A stretch of DNA of 64,000 nt from Wenjunlia vitaminophila DSM 41686. Its GTDB lineage: Bacteria > Actinomycetota > Actinomycetes > Streptomycetales > Streptomycetaceae. The stretch lies in NCBI RefSeq assembly GCF_000380165.1, contig NZ_KB904670.1, positions 227 to 64,226 of the forward strand, in the 5' to 3' direction. Below are positions 27,265-36,751 of the stretch, in pieces. Below the pieces are notes generated by a model. The model worked only from the letters and a program-made list of their open reading frames with translations. It had not been told where the DNA came from and did no database searches. Both the position numbers and the translations under genes were made by a program. Numbering within the stretch: the stretch's first letter is position 1; each line of letters opens with the position of its first letter.

Positions 27265-27364
27265 CCCGCGGCCCCTTTGGGACACCGGCCCCCTGCCGCC
27301 GTACCCTGGACGACGACATCGTCACCTTGGGTAGAAGAAGACGCAGGAAGGCCTGACCGAGACC

Positions 27365-27994
27365 ATGGCGCAGCAGGAGCAGGACGAGACCGTCGAGTCG
27401 CGGTTCGTCGACGACACGACCGGTGCCGAGGAACTGGTGGCGGCCCACCGCGCCCGCGGCACGGCGCGGCCCATCACGGTGGTCGGCAACCCCGTGCTGC
27501 ACCGGCCGTGCCGGACGGTCGAGACGTTCGACGACGAGTTGGCCGTGCTCATCGACGACATGTTCAAGAGCATGGAGGCCGCCGAGGGGGTGGGCCTCGC
27601 GGCCAATCAGATCGGTGTGGACCAGCGGGTCTTCGTCTACGACTGCATGGACGACGACGGGGTGCGGCACGCCGGCCACGTGATCAACCCGGTGCTGGAG
27701 GAGCTGGACCCGGCGCTTCGGGTGCTGGACGACTCGAACGAGGGCTGCCTGTCCGTTCCGACCGCCTACGCCCCCCTGGCCCGTCCCAACTACGCGGTCG
27801 TGCGCGGCCAGGACGTGCGGGGCAAGGACATCGTCGTCGAGGGCAGTGGGTACTTCGCCCGCTGCCTCCAGCACGAGACCGACCACCTCAACGGGTACCT
27901 CTACATCGACCGCCTCTCCAAGCGCGAACGCAAGGACGCCCTGCGCCAGATGGCCGAGGGCACCCCGCGCTACGCCACGGTGCCCAACGACTGA
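27365..27994 (+). CDS. def: Peptide deformylase
   Basis: A 209-residue metalloenzyme that removes the N-formyl group from nascent proteins. All three motifs are intact: [10 protein letters not shown] (about residue 76), EGCLSVP (about 121) and HETDHLNG (about 168), where Cys and the two His bind Fe/Zn and Glu is catalytic. The 35-residue N-terminal extension is common in actinomycete type-1 enzymes. It is downstream of the TPR gene on the same strand, and a terminator follows at 28027. Confidence 0.95.
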   Translation: MAQQEQDETVESRFVDDTTGAEELVAAHRARGTARPITVVGNPVLHRPCRTVETFDDELAVLIDDMFKSMEAAEGVGLAANQIGVDQRVFVYDCMDDDGVRHAGHVINPVLEELDPALRVLDDSNEGCLSVPTAYAPLARPNYAVVRGQDVRGKDIVVEGSGYFARCLQHETDHLNGYLYIDRLSKRERKDALRQMAEGTPRYATVPND

Positions 27995-28026
27995 TCCGCG
28001 GCGGGGCCCGGCGCGGGCCGGAGCGG

Positions 28027-28059
28027 ACGTGGGGTGGGCCTCGGTGGCCCACCCCACGT
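28027..28059. terminator. Bidirectional terminator between def and ybdD
   Basis: A 14-bp perfect stem, ACGTGGGGTGGGCC / GGCCCACCCCACGT, with loop TCGGT, between convergent genes. Confidence 0.85.
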
Positions 28060-28075
28060 TGTGTGTCCGCCGGGT

Positions 28076-28327
28076 TCAGCAGCAGCGGAAGCCCTTGCGC
28101 GGGTCGGCTTCCCGTTCGTCGGTCCGGTTGCGTTCGAAGTCGCGGCGGGAGAGCACCGGGGCCTGGGGGTCGCACGCGCGGGCGTGCGCGACGTAACGGT
28201 CGTAGACCGAGTCGCCGGCGACCTCGCGCACGTACCAGCGGACCCAGCGCGCCGCCCGCAGCAGTCGGCTCAGCGCGGTGCGGGGCAGGGAGGGCCGGGC
28301 GGCGAGCCCGTCACCGACGGCGGTCAC
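28076..28327 (-). CDS. YbdD/YjiX family small protein
   Basis: An 83-residue protein with the YbdD/YjiX core WVRWYVREVAGDSVYDRYVA and C-terminal VLSRRDFERNRTDE. Members are almost always encoded beside CstA/BtsT-type pyruvate transporters; the role is unknown, possibly accessory to the transporter. The GTG start overlaps the cstA stop (GTGA). The C-terminus carries two cysteines (GFRCC), a feature of actinobacterial versions. Confidence 0.88.
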   Translation of the reverse strand: MTAVGDGLAARPSLPRTALSRLLRAARWVRWYVREVAGDSVYDRYVAHARACDPQAPVLSRRDFERNRTDEREADPRKGFRCC

Positions 28328-30483
28328 GCGGGGCCGTCCCTGCGGATGCCCCCGTCGCTGCCGAGGCCGGCGGCGACGAGTTCGGCCTTCTCCTCCTTGG
28401 TGGCCAGCAGGCCGGCGGGGGCGACGAGTTTGGACTCCACGTAGGGAGTTTCCTTGAGCTGGGTGGAGGCGGGGTCGCGGATGGCCTTCACACAGATCCG
28501 GGTCGCGTCCAGGATGACGATGATGATCAGCAACGCGAAGATGACGGAGAGCACGCCGTCCACCGTGGCGTTGGTGACCACGGTGTGCATGTCGTCCATG
28601 TCCTTGGCCGGTGGCAGCACCTTGCCGGCGTCGATGGCGTCCTGGAACTGGTCACGCCGGGCGAAGAAGCCCACCGCGACGTCGTCGGAGAAGATCTTCT
28701 GCCAGCTCGCGGTGAGGGTGACCGCGACGTCCCAGGCCAGGGGGATGCCGGTGATCCAGGCCCACTTCAGTCGTCCCGACTTGATCAGCAGGGTGGTGGC
28801 GACGGTGAGGGCGACCGCGGCGAGGAGCTGGTTGGCGATGCCGAACAGCGGGAAGAGCTGGTTGATGCCGCCCAGCGGGTCGTGGACGCCGACCCACAGG
28901 AAGTAGCCCCAGGAGCCCACGACCACCGCGCTGGCCAGCCACAGGCCCGGCTTCCAGCTCACGTCGCGGAACGGCTTGTAGACGTTGCCCATCAGGTCCT
29001 GGAGCATGAACCGGCCGACCCGGGTGCCGGCGTCCACCGTGGTGAGGATGAACAACGCCTCGAACATGATGGCGAAGTGGTACCAGAACGCCTTGCCGCC
29101 GCCGCCGAACGCGTCGGAGAAGATCTCTGAGAGCCCGATCGCGAAGGTGGGCGCGCCGCCCGTCCTGGACAACAGGCTCTCCTCCTCGACGGCGTGCGCC
29201 GCCGCCTGGAGCTGTTCCGGGGTGATGCTGAAGCCGAGGCTGGCCACGGCGTCGGACGCGGCCTGCACGTTGTCCCCGACGAACCCCGCGGGGGCGTTCA
29301 TCGCGAAGTAGAGGCCCGGGTCGATGATGGTGGCGCAGATCAGCGCGCACACGGCGACGAACGACTCCATGAGCATGGAGCCGTAGCCGATCATCCGCAC
29401 CTGGGTCTCCTTCTGGATCATCTTCGGGGTGGTTCCCGAGGAGACCAGGGCGTGGAAGCCGGAGAGCGCGCCGCAGGCGATGGTGATGAACACGAACGGG
29501 AACAGCGACCCGGCGAAGACCGGACCGTCCCCCCGGGAGGCGAAGTCGGTGACGGCCTCCGCCTTCATCGTCGGCAGGGCGATCAGCACGCCGATCGCCA
29601 ACAGCCCGATGGTGCCCGCCTTCATGAACGTGGACAGGTAGTCGCGGGGTGCCAGCAGCATCCACACCGGCAGCACCGAGGCGACGAAGCCGTAGATGAT
29701 CATCCAGACGGTGAGCGCGCCCGGGCTCAGGGTGAACGCGTCGGCCCACGAGGACTCGGCGACCCAGTTGCCCGAGATGATGGCGAGCAGCAGCAGGGCC
29801 AGCCCGATCAGGGATATCTCGGTGACCCGGCCGGGGCGCAGCACCCGCAGGTAGAAGCCCATGAACAGGGCGATCGGGATGGTCATCGAGATGGAGAAGG
29901 TGCCCCACGCGGAGTCCGCGAGGGCGTTGACGACCACCAGCGCGAGCACCGCCAGCAGAATGATCATGATCAGGAAGACCGCGATCAGGGCGGCGACGCC
30001 ACCGACGACGCCGATCTCGTCCCTCGCCATCTGGCCGAGGGACTTGCCGTCCCGGCGCATGGAGAAGAACAGCGTGACCATGTCCTGCACGGCGCCCGCG
30101 AAGATGACCCCGACGATGATCCAGATGGTGCCCGGCAGGTACCCCATCTGGGCCGCGAGCACCGGGCCGACCAGGGGCCCGGCGCCCGCGATGGCCGCGA
30201 AGTGGTGGCCGACCAGCACCCGTCGGTCGGTCGGGTGGAAGTCCACGCCGTTGTCGAGCCGTTCGGCCGGGGTGGCCCGGGTCTTGTCCACCTTGAGCAC
30301 CCGGTGGGCGATGAACCGGGCGTAGAACCGGTACGCGATGGCGTACGAGCCCAGGGCCGCGGCCACCAGCCAGGCGGCCGACACCTCCTCGCCCCGGGAC
30401 ACGGCCAGTACCGCCCAGCCGGCGGCGCCGACGAGGGCGACCACCGTCCAGATGGCTATTGTGTGTGGTTTGACGCTCCGCAC
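28324..30483 (-). CDS. cstA: Carbon starvation protein A family transporter (CstA)
   Basis: A 719-residue membrane protein with about 16-18 helices, in the family of E. coli CstA and BtsT, proton-coupled pyruvate or peptide carriers induced on carbon starvation. Signatures are DFHPTDRRVLVGHHFAAIAG, AGPLVGPVLAAQMGYLPGT, ISGFHALVSSGTTPKMI-like SGTT region (ALSGFHALVSSGTTPK) and IANQLLAAVAL. The GTG start has GGAGG nine bases upstream. ybdD is translationally coupled downstream. dasR lies upstream on the same strand, about 150 bases away. Confidence 0.92.
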   Translation of the reverse strand: MRSVKPHTIAIWTVVALVGAAGWAVLAVSRGEEVSAAWLVAAALGSYAIAYRFYARFIAHRVLKVDKTRATPAERLDNGVDFHPTDRRVLVGHHFAAIAGAGPLVGPVLAAQMGYLPGTIWIIVGVIFAGAVQDMVTLFFSMRRDGKSLGQMARDEIGVVGGVAALIAVFLIMIILLAVLALVVVNALADSAWGTFSISMTIPIALFMGFYLRVLRPGRVTEISLIGLALLLLAIISGNWVAESSWADAFTLSPGALTVWMIIYGFVASVLPVWMLLAPRDYLSTFMKAGTIGLLAIGVLIALPTMKAEAVTDFASRGDGPVFAGSLFPFVFITIACGALSGFHALVSSGTTPKMIQKETQVRMIGYGSMLMESFVAVCALICATIIDPGLYFAMNAPAGFVGDNVQAASDAVASLGFSITPEQLQAAAHAVEEESLLSRTGGAPTFAIGLSEIFSDAFGGGGKAFWYHFAIMFEALFILTTVDAGTRVGRFMLQDLMGNVYKPFRDVSWKPGLWLASAVVVGSWGYFLWVGVHDPLGGINQLFPLFGIANQLLAAVALTVATTLLIKSGRLKWAWITGIPLAWDVAVTLTASWQKIFSDDVAVGFFARRDQFQDAIDAGKVLPPAKDMDDMHTVVTNATVDGVLSVIFALLIIIVILDATRICVKAIRDPASTQLKETPYVESKLVAPAGLLATKEEKAELVAAGLGSDGGIRRDGPA

Positions 30484-30636
30484 TGTGCCCGTCCTCCGTT
30501 CGCGTGCTGCTCCCAGCCCTGCCCTGTTTGGTGCCTACACGGATGGACGGAATGTAGAGCAGGGGCCGGACGACCGTCAGCACCAGCGCATAACGATGCG
30601 GGCGCGGACCGCGCACTCGAGTGGGGCTCCTCCGTT

Positions 30637-31404
30637 TCAGTCGCCGGGGCGCTGGAGCCGTGCGACGAATTTGTACCGATCGCCCCGGTACACCGAGCGA
30701 ACCCACTCCACTGGCTCTCCGGTGGTGTCCAGCGAGTGCCGAGACAGCAGCAGCATCGGCAGACCGACGTCGGTGCCGAGCAGCCCGGCCTCCCTCGGGG
30801 TGGCCAGCGAGGTCTCGATGGTCTCCTCGGCCTCGGCCAGCCGCACCCCGTAGACCTCGGCGAGCGCCGCGTACAGCGAGTTGTGCCGGACCAGGTTGCG
30901 GCGCAGGGCCGGGAAGCGCTTGGCGGACAGGTGGGTGGTCTCGATCGCCATGGGCTCGGAGTTGGCCAGGCGCAGCCGCTCGATCCGCAGCACCCTGCCA
31001 CCGGGCCGGATGTCCAGCAGGCCGGCGAGCCGGTCGTCCGCCGTGACGTAACCGATGTCCAGCAGTTGGGACGTGGGCTCCAGTCCCTGGGCCCGCATGT
31101 CCTCGGTGTAGGAGGTGAGCTGGAGGGCCTGGGCCACCTTGGGCTTGGCGACGAAGGTGCCCTTGCCCTGGATGCGTTCGAGTCGGCCCTCCACCACCAG
31201 TTCCTGGAGCGCCTGCCGGACGGTGGTGCGGGAGGTGTCGAACTCCGCGGCCAGGGCGCGCTCCGGGGGTACCGGGGTGCCCGGGGGGAGGGTCTGGGTC
31301 ATCTCCAGCAGGTGTCGCTTGAGCCGGTAGTACTTGGGCACGCGCGGGACGCGCCCGTTGCCGTTGGTGGTGTCCGCCGCGCTGGTGCCCGCCTCGCCCG
31401 CCAT
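30637..31404 (-). CDS. dasR: GntR/HutC-family global regulator DasR
   Basis: A 255-residue GntR-type regulator. The winged HTH (about residues 25-92) includes [20 protein letters not shown] and [15 protein letters not shown]. The UTRA ligand domain follows to the end. It matches DasR, which in Streptomyces senses glucosamine-6-phosphate and represses N-acetylglucosamine uptake and chitinolysis and links nutrition to development. The divergent dasABC operon and its dre-like boxes support this. The ATG has AGGAGG ten bases upstream. Confidence 0.9.
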   Translation of the reverse strand: MAGEAGTSAADTTNGNGRVPRVPKYYRLKRHLLEMTQTLPPGTPVPPERALAAEFDTSRTTVRQALQELVVEGRLERIQGKGTFVAKPKVAQALQLTSYTEDMRAQGLEPTSQLLDIGYVTADDRLAGLLDIRPGGRVLRIERLRLANSEPMAIETTHLSAKRFPALRRNLVRHNSLYAALAEVYGVRLAEAEETIETSLATPREAGLLGTDVGLPMLLLSRHSLDTTGEPVEWVRSVYRGDRYKFVARLQRPGD

Positions 31405-31624
31405 CGTTGCCGGTTCCTCCTGTCGGTGGGGCCGTGTTCGACCCTTCTCCGGTCGGGTGCCGTTGGTTGATCAGTCACTTGTCCCCGCCCGGCCTTGGTC
31501 GGGTAAGTCCTTCCGACTGCTGCGCCCCACATCGTGGCACGGCCGGTGCCGGGTGGGGTGACCCCGTTCAGATGTCGGTCCGGTAACGGACACGTCGGGT
31601 GGAACGCCAACTCTTGACACCTGT

Positions 31625-31665
31625 AAAGGTCTAGGCCAAGCTCTCGATCACTGGTCTAAACCATT
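31625..31665 (+). promoter_or_regulatory. Two DasR (dre-like) boxes in the dasR-dasA intergenic region
   Basis: ACTGGTCTAAACCATT (31650-31665) matches 14 of 16 positions of the dre consensus ACTGGTCTAGACCACT as I recall it. AAAGGTCTAGGCCAAG (31625-31640) matches 11 of 16. A perfect -35 hexamer TTGACA lies at 31614-31619, so the weaker box sits in the promoter spacer. The remaining intergenic bases (31405-31762) hold nothing else I can name. Confidence 0.8.
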
Positions 31666-31762
31666 TCACCACATCCCAGGCCGCGGTCGACGTCCGCCGG
31701 CATCCGTGGAGCGCCCGAAGGCGCCAATCAGGGGGGTGGGGGCAGTTCACTGGAGGGTTGGC

Positions 31763-33061
31763 GTGAAGCGCAAGCGCAGCGCTGTGGTCGCTGGTGTAGT
31801 AATTATGGCACTTTCAGTAGGTTTGTCGGCCTGTGGCTCCGATGGTGACGGGGACGGTGACTCCGCCTCCGAGCCCGCGAAACCCGAGGACTTCGCGGGC
31901 AAGACCCTGACGGTCTGGTTCATGGACGGGTCCAACCCGGACCAGTGGACGAAGGACATCACCGCCGAGTTCGAGAAGAAGACCGGCGCCAAGCTCAAGA
32001 TCGAAGTCCAGCAGTGGAACGGCATCCAGCAGAAGCTGACCACCGCCCTGTCCGAGTCGAGCCCGCCGGACGTCTTCGAGATCGGCAACACCCAGACCCC
32101 GTCCTACGCGGTCACCGGCGGCCTCGCCGACCTCACGGAGATCAAGGACGACCTCGGTGCCGGCCAGTGGACCGAGTCCCTGAGCGAGTCCACGGTCTAC
32201 GAGGGCAAGCAGTACGCGGCGCCGTGGTACTTCGCCAACCGCATGGTGATCTACAACAAGGACATCTGGCGCCAGGCCGGGATCAAGGGGACGCCCAAGA
32301 CCCGGGACGAGTTCTACGCCGCCCTCGACAAGATCAAGAAGATTGGCAAGGAGCCTCTCTACCTTCCCGGCCAGAACTGGTACGTCTTCGACGGCCTGAT
32401 CATCGAGAAGGAAGCCGACCTGGTCAGGAAGGACGGCGACACGTGGGTCAGCAACCTCGGCGACCCCAAGGTCGGCGAGGCCATGGAGGTCTACCGCAAG
32501 CTCCAGTCCTACAGCAAGGCGCCCAAGGACAAGGACGAGGCGACCCCGCAGCAGAACGAGGTGTTCGCCAAGGGCGACGTCGGGGCCTTCATCGGCATGG
32601 GCTGGGAGGCCAACACGGCCATCGAGGCCAACCCCGCGCTGAAGGAGAAACTGGGCTACTTCACGCTGCCCGGTGAGACCGCCGACAAGCCGGCCGGCGT
32701 CTTCGTCGGCGGCTCCAACCTCGCCGTCGCGCACAACAGCAAGAACCCGGAACTCGCCCGCGAATTCCTGAAGCTCGCGGTGTCCAACACCTTCGAGAGC
32801 GCCCTGGCCAAGGAGAACGCGGTCATCCCGAACACGTCGTCGCTGAACTACGTGCTGGACGGCAACCCGGCGGCCAAGGCCGCGGCCCCGGCGGTCCCGT
32901 TCGGCGGCACCACCCCACTGATCCCCCAGTGGGCCGCGGTGGAGAACGAGCCGAACCCGATCAAGTCGTACATGACCGCCGTGCTCAACGGAAAGTCCCA
33001 CGAGGAAGCGGCCAAGGACGTCGAGGACGAGATCAACAAGCGCCTCAGCCAGCAGCAGTGA
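31763..33061 (+). CDS. dasA: Amino-sugar ABC transporter substrate-binding lipoprotein DasA
   Basis: A 432-residue solute-binding lipoprotein. The signal peptide ends in the lipobox LSAC (Cys about 24), followed by an Asp/Gly-rich linker and a family-1 sugar-binding fold (TLTVWFMDGSNPDQW, DVFEIGNTQ, GMGWEANTAI). DasA binds N,N'-diacetylchitobiose in Streptomyces; the ligand here is inferred from synteny. The GTG start has GGAGGG six bases upstream. dasB and dasC follow after a hairpin and a short tandem repeat. No ATPase gene is present, as usual: the shared MsiK-type ATPase lies elsewhere. Confidence 0.9.
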   Translation: MKRKRSAVVAGVVIMALSVGLSACGSDGDGDGDSASEPAKPEDFAGKTLTVWFMDGSNPDQWTKDITAEFEKKTGAKLKIEVQQWNGIQQKLTTALSESSPPDVFEIGNTQTPSYAVTGGLADLTEIKDDLGAGQWTESLSESTVYEGKQYAAPWYFANRMVIYNKDIWRQAGIKGTPKTRDEFYAALDKIKKIGKEPLYLPGQNWYVFDGLIIEKEADLVRKDGDTWVSNLGDPKVGEAMEVYRKLQSYSKAPKDKDEATPQQNEVFAKGDVGAFIGMGWEANTAIEANPALKEKLGYFTLPGETADKPAGVFVGGSNLAVAHNSKNPELAREFLKLAVSNTFESALAKENAVIPNTSSLNYVLDGNPAAKAAAPAVPFGGTTPLIPQWAAVENEPNPIKSYMTAVLNGKSHEEAAKDVEDEINKRLSQQQ

Positions 33062-33067
33062 GACGTC

Positions 33068-33100
33068 GCGGACCGGGGAGGCCGACGCCCCCCGGTCCGC
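33068..33100 (+). terminator. Intercistronic hairpin after dasA
   Basis: An 11-bp perfect stem, GCGGACCGGGG / CCCCGGTCCGC, with an 11-base loop starting six bases after the dasA stop. It probably attenuates or stabilises, giving more binding protein than permease. Confidence 0.7.
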
Positions 33101-33115
33101 GGTGCCGCGCCTCCG

Positions 33116-33175
33116 CCCACGGGCGAACGACCCACGGGCGAACGACCCACGGGCGAACGACCCGCGGGCGAACGA
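33116..33175 (+). repeat. Four tandem 15-bp repeats between dasA and dasB
   Basis: CCCACGGGCGAACGA is repeated three times exactly and a fourth time with one change (CCCGCGGGCGAACGA). The array lies 85 bases before dasB in non-coding sequence and is multiple-of-three long. Confidence 0.9.
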
Positions 33176-33259
33176 CTCCACCCATCAGACAGCCCCTCGC
33201 CGAGCACACCGGTGCGGCCGGGGCACCGACGTTTCCTCCGGGAGTGGTGAACACAGACC

Positions 33260-34276
33260 ATGGCGGTGCAGCCAGAACAGGTGACGCGCGGCCCCGGTGG
33301 TGGGGCCGGCGTGGCGGGAGGCCCCCCGCCGACCGGTCACCGCGCCCGCCGGCGGCGCGGCACCGGCCCCGTCCGACGCCGGCACACCGCGCTGGACCGC
33401 GGCCTCCCCTACCTCCTGCTGCTCCCCGCCACCGCGGTGACGGTGCTCCTGCTGGGCTGGCCCCTGCTGGAGAACGTCCTGCTGTCGTTCCAGAACCTCA
33501 ACGCCCGGCAGTTGATCCAGCACCTGACCGAGTGGAACGGCGTCGACAACTACCGCGGGACCCTGACCAACGAGGACTTCTGGCGGGTCACCGGCAGGAC
33601 CGTCGCCTTCACCGCCGTCAACGTGGCCGCCATCATGGTCTTCGGCGCCCTGGTCGGGCTGCTCCTCAACCGGCTGGGCAAGGGGATGCGGCTGCTGCTC
33701 TCCCTCGGCCTCGTCCTGGCCTGGGCGATGCCGGTGGTCGCCGCGACCACCGTCTACCAGTGGCTCTTCGACACCCGGTACGGCGTCGTCAACTGGTCGC
33801 TGGACGCCCTGGGGTGGCACTCCATGGCCGAGTACAACTGGTTCGGCGGCCAGTACTCCACCTTCTTCGTGATCACGCTGCTGATCGTCTGGTACTCGGT
33901 GCCGTTCGTGGCGTTCAACCTCTACGCCGCCCTGACCACCATCCCCGCCGAGCTCTACGAGGCCGCCCGGATGGACGGCGCCGGGGCCTGGAAGGTGTTC
34001 TCCCACGTGGTGCTGCCGATCCTCCGGCCGTTCTTCCTGGCCACCACGTTCCTCGAGGTCATCTGGGTGTTCAAGGCGTTCACCCAGGTGTACGCGATCA
34101 ACCACGGCGGGCCCGACCGGCTCACCGAGACACTGCCGGTCTACGCCTTCGTCGAGGGCGTGGGCAACCAGCACTACGGCATGGGCGCGGCGATCTCCGT
34201 GCTCACCATCGTGGTGCTGCTGGTGCTGATGTCCTCCTACTTCCGTGTCGTCGCCCAGCAGAAGGACGAGCTGTGA
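33260..34276 (+). CDS. dasB: Amino-sugar ABC transporter permease DasB
   Basis: A 338-residue MalF-type permease. After a basic Gly/Arg-rich cytoplasmic N-terminus (about 50 residues) come six membrane helices; the ATPase-coupling EAA loop is IPAELYEAARMDGAGAWKVF. It pairs with DasC to form the channel for amino sugars delivered by DasA. Its TGA overlaps the dasC GTG (GTGA). Confidence 0.9.
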   Translation: MAVQPEQVTRGPGGGAGVAGGPPPTGHRARRRRGTGPVRRRHTALDRGLPYLLLLPATAVTVLLLGWPLLENVLLSFQNLNARQLIQHLTEWNGVDNYRGTLTNEDFWRVTGRTVAFTAVNVAAIMVFGALVGLLLNRLGKGMRLLLSLGLVLAWAMPVVAATTVYQWLFDTRYGVVNWSLDALGWHSMAEYNWFGGQYSTFFVITLLIVWYSVPFVAFNLYAALTTIPAELYEAARMDGAGAWKVFSHVVLPILRPFFLATTFLEVIWVFKAFTQVYAINHGGPDRLTETLPVYAFVEGVGNQHYGMGAAISVLTIVVLLVLMSSYFRVVAQQKDEL

Positions 34277-35103
34277 GGCGTTCCCTGTTCAGCCGCGCCT
34301 GGCCCAACGTGGTCGCGGTCCTGCTCTTCGTGTTCTTCGCCTTCCCCGTCTACTGGATGGCCTCCACGGCGTTCAAGCCGAGGGGCGACATCATCGCGGA
34401 CACGCCGGTCTTCGTGCCGCTCGACGCGACGCTGCACAACTTCGACACGGCGGTCTCGGCGGACCACTTCTGGACCCTGGTGCGGAACTCCCTCACCGTC
34501 ACCATCGGCGCGGTGGTGCTCTCCCTGGTCATCGCGCTGTCCGCGTCGTTCGCCCTGGCCCGGATGCGGTTCCGCGGGCGCGGCGGGGTGCTGGTGACCG
34601 TGATGCTGGCGCAGATGGCCCCGTGGGAGGTCATGGTCATCGCGATGTACATGATCGTAAGGGACCAGGACATGCTCAACAGCCTGGTACCGCTGACCCT
34701 CTTCTACATGGTCATGGTCCTGCCGTTCACCGTCTGGACGCTGCGCGGCTTCATCGCCGCGGTGCCCAGGGAACTGGAGGAGTCGGCGATGGTGGACGGG
34801 TGCGGGCGCACCCAGGCGTTCCTCCGGGTGGTCTTCCCGCTGCTCGCCCCCGGTCTGATGTCCACCTCGCTGTTCGGCTTCATCACGGCCTGGAACGAGT
34901 ACCCGCTGGTGCTGATCCTCAACAAGCAGGCCGACAAGCAGACGCTCCCGCTGTGGCTCACCCAGTTCCAAACCGCGTTCGGTGACGACTGGGGTGCCAC
35001 CATGGCGGCGTCCACCCTGTTCGCCATCCCGGTCCTGCTCGTCTTCCTGGTCCTCCAACGCAAGGCCGTCGGCGGTCTCACCGCCGGCGCAGTGAAAGGC
35101 TGA
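34273..35103 (+). CDS. dasC: Amino-sugar ABC transporter permease DasC
   Basis: A 276-residue MalG-type permease with six helices. The EAA loop is VPRELEESAMVDGCGRTQAF, and GFITAWNEYPLVLIL is the C-terminal family signature. The GTG start overlaps the dasB stop. The glycosidase gene begins six bases after its stop, so the operon continues into amino-sugar processing. Confidence 0.92.
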   Translation: MRRSLFSRAWPNVVAVLLFVFFAFPVYWMASTAFKPRGDIIADTPVFVPLDATLHNFDTAVSADHFWTLVRNSLTVTIGAVVLSLVIALSASFALARMRFRGRGGVLVTVMLAQMAPWEVMVIAMYMIVRDQDMLNSLVPLTLFYMVMVLPFTVWTLRGFIAAVPRELEESAMVDGCGRTQAFLRVVFPLLAPGLMSTSLFGFITAWNEYPLVLILNKQADKQTLPLWLTQFQTAFGDDWGATMAASTLFAIPVLLVFLVLQRKAVGGLTAGAVKG

Positions 35104-35109
35104 TCGCTC

Positions 35110-36690
35110 ATGGAACCCGGTTCCCTGGGAGCACCCGGGTCCGTCACCCGACCGGCCCGCCGGTCGGGTGACGGGCTCACCGCCGACGCCCTCGCCGTCC
35201 TCCAACCCGGCTTCGACGGCACCACCCCACCCGACTGGCTGTGCCGCAGGCTCGCCGAGGGCCTGGGATCAGTTGCCCTGTTCGCCCGGAACGTCCGGGA
35301 CCCCGAGCAACTCGCCGCGCTCACCGGGCGGCTGCGCCGGGAACGCCCCGAGGTGCTGGTCGCCATCGACGAGGAGGGCGGGGACGTGACCCGCCTCGAG
35401 GCCCGACAGGGCTCCTCCTTCCCCGGGAACCTCGCCCTCGGCGCGGTGGACGACCCCGAGCTGACCCGGTCCGTCGCCCGTGAACTGGGCCGTGCCCTGG
35501 CGAGCTGCGGGGTCAACCTCAACTGGGCGCCGTCGGCCGACGTCAACTCGGACCCGCGCAACCCCGTCATCGGGGTGCGCTCGTTCGGCTCGGAACCCGA
35601 ACTGGTCGCCCGGCACACCGCCGCCTACGTCACCGGCATCCAGCAGGCCGGGGTCGCCGCCTGCGCCAAGCACTTCCCCGGGCACGGGGACACCACCGTG
35701 GACTCCCACCACGCGCTGCCCACCATCGACGTGGACCAGGACCTGCTCGCCGCCCGGGAGCTGCTGCCCTTCCGCGCGGCGCTCGCCGCGGGCAGCAAGG
35801 CCGTGATGAGCGCGCACATCGTGGTCCCCGCGCTGGACCCGGACCGCCCGGCGACACTCAGCCCCTCGGTGCTCACCGGGCTGCTGCGCGCCCCGGTGGA
35901 GGCCGGCGGGCTCGGCTACGACGGGCTCGTGGTCACCGACGGCCTCGAGATGGACGCCATCTCCGGCACCTACGGCCTCGAGCGGGGCGCGGTACTGGCC
36001 GTCGCCGCCGGTGCCGACGCCATCTGTGTCGGCGGCGGCCTCACCGACGAGGAGACGGTGCTGCGGCTGCGCGACGCGCTGGTGGACGCGGTCCGGTCGG
36101 GGGAACTGCCCGAGGCCCGGCTGGCCGACGCCGCGGCCCGGGTGCGGGCCCTGGGGGAGTGGACCACCGGTCAGGCCCCCGCCGTCCGCGACGGGGTGGT
36201 GCCGGACCTGGCCGTGGGGCTCGCCGCGGCCCGCCGCGCGGTGCGTGTCACCCCGGGCGAGGGCGCCTTCGAACCCGTCTCCGCCCCGCCGCACGTCGCC
36301 GCGCTCACTCCGGTGGCCAACGTCGCGGTGGGCGAGCAGACCCCGTGGGGGCTCGCCGCGGAGCTGGACCGGATGCTGCCCGGCACCACGGTGGACACCG
36401 TTCGTGCCGCTGAGGCCACCTCGGGGGATCTGCCGGCAATCATGGCAAATGTGCTTGCCAGGGCCAGGGACCGTAGGATCATCGTGGCGGTGCGCGACGT
36501 GCACCGGCACCCCTGGATGGCCGCCACGCTCGACGGTTTGGTGACTGCCCGCCCCGACGCGATCGTCGTCGAGATGGGAGTCCCGCAGGCGCACCCGGTG
36601 GGGGCCCTGCACATCGCCACCCACGGCGCCGCCCGTGTGTGCGGGCGGGCAGCCGCGGAGGTCATCGTCGGCGAGGGAACGGGGCGCTGA
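35110..36690 (+). CDS. Glycoside hydrolase family 3 beta-N-acetylglucosaminidase (NagZ-like)
   Basis: A 526-residue GH3 enzyme. VAIDEEGGDVTRL begins the barrel, KHFPGHGDTTVDSHHALP (about residue 193) is the NagZ-type Asp-His catalytic loop, and VVTDGLEMDAI supplies the nucleophile aspartate. A GH3 C-terminal domain is present (about 375-526). No signal peptide, so it should act in the cytoplasm on imported chitobiose or muropeptide sugars. Its place at the end of dasABC supports hydrolysis of the transported oligosaccharide. Confidence 0.9.
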   Translation: MEPGSLGAPGSVTRPARRSGDGLTADALAVLQPGFDGTTPPDWLCRRLAEGLGSVALFARNVRDPEQLAALTGRLRRERPEVLVAIDEEGGDVTRLEARQGSSFPGNLALGAVDDPELTRSVARELGRALASCGVNLNWAPSADVNSDPRNPVIGVRSFGSEPELVARHTAAYVTGIQQAGVAACAKHFPGHGDTTVDSHHALPTIDVDQDLLAARELLPFRAALAAGSKAVMSAHIVVPALDPDRPATLSPSVLTGLLRAPVEAGGLGYDGLVVTDGLEMDAISGTYGLERGAVLAVAAGADAICVGGGLTDEETVLRLRDALVDAVRSGELPEARLADAAARVRALGEWTTGQAPAVRDGVVPDLAVGLAAARRAVRVTPGEGAFEPVSAPPHVAALTPVANVAVGEQTPWGLAAELDRMLPGTTVDTVRAAEATSGDLPAIMANVLARARDRRIIVAVRDVHRHPWMAATLDGLVTARPDAIVVEMGVPQAHPVGALHIATHGAARVCGRAAAEVIVGEGTGR

Positions 36691-36751
36691 GCGCGGCCCG
36701 GCGGCCGGCGCCGCCCCCCGCGCCACCACACCGAGCCATGGAGGCCCCAGC

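Noticed and set aside
28652-30706. Very long open frame overlapping cstA in another phase
   Set aside because: Its translation is Arg/Gly/Pro-rich without domains and mirrors the codon bias of cstA, which has clear membrane-transporter motifs. Similar long shadow frames occur over most genes here.
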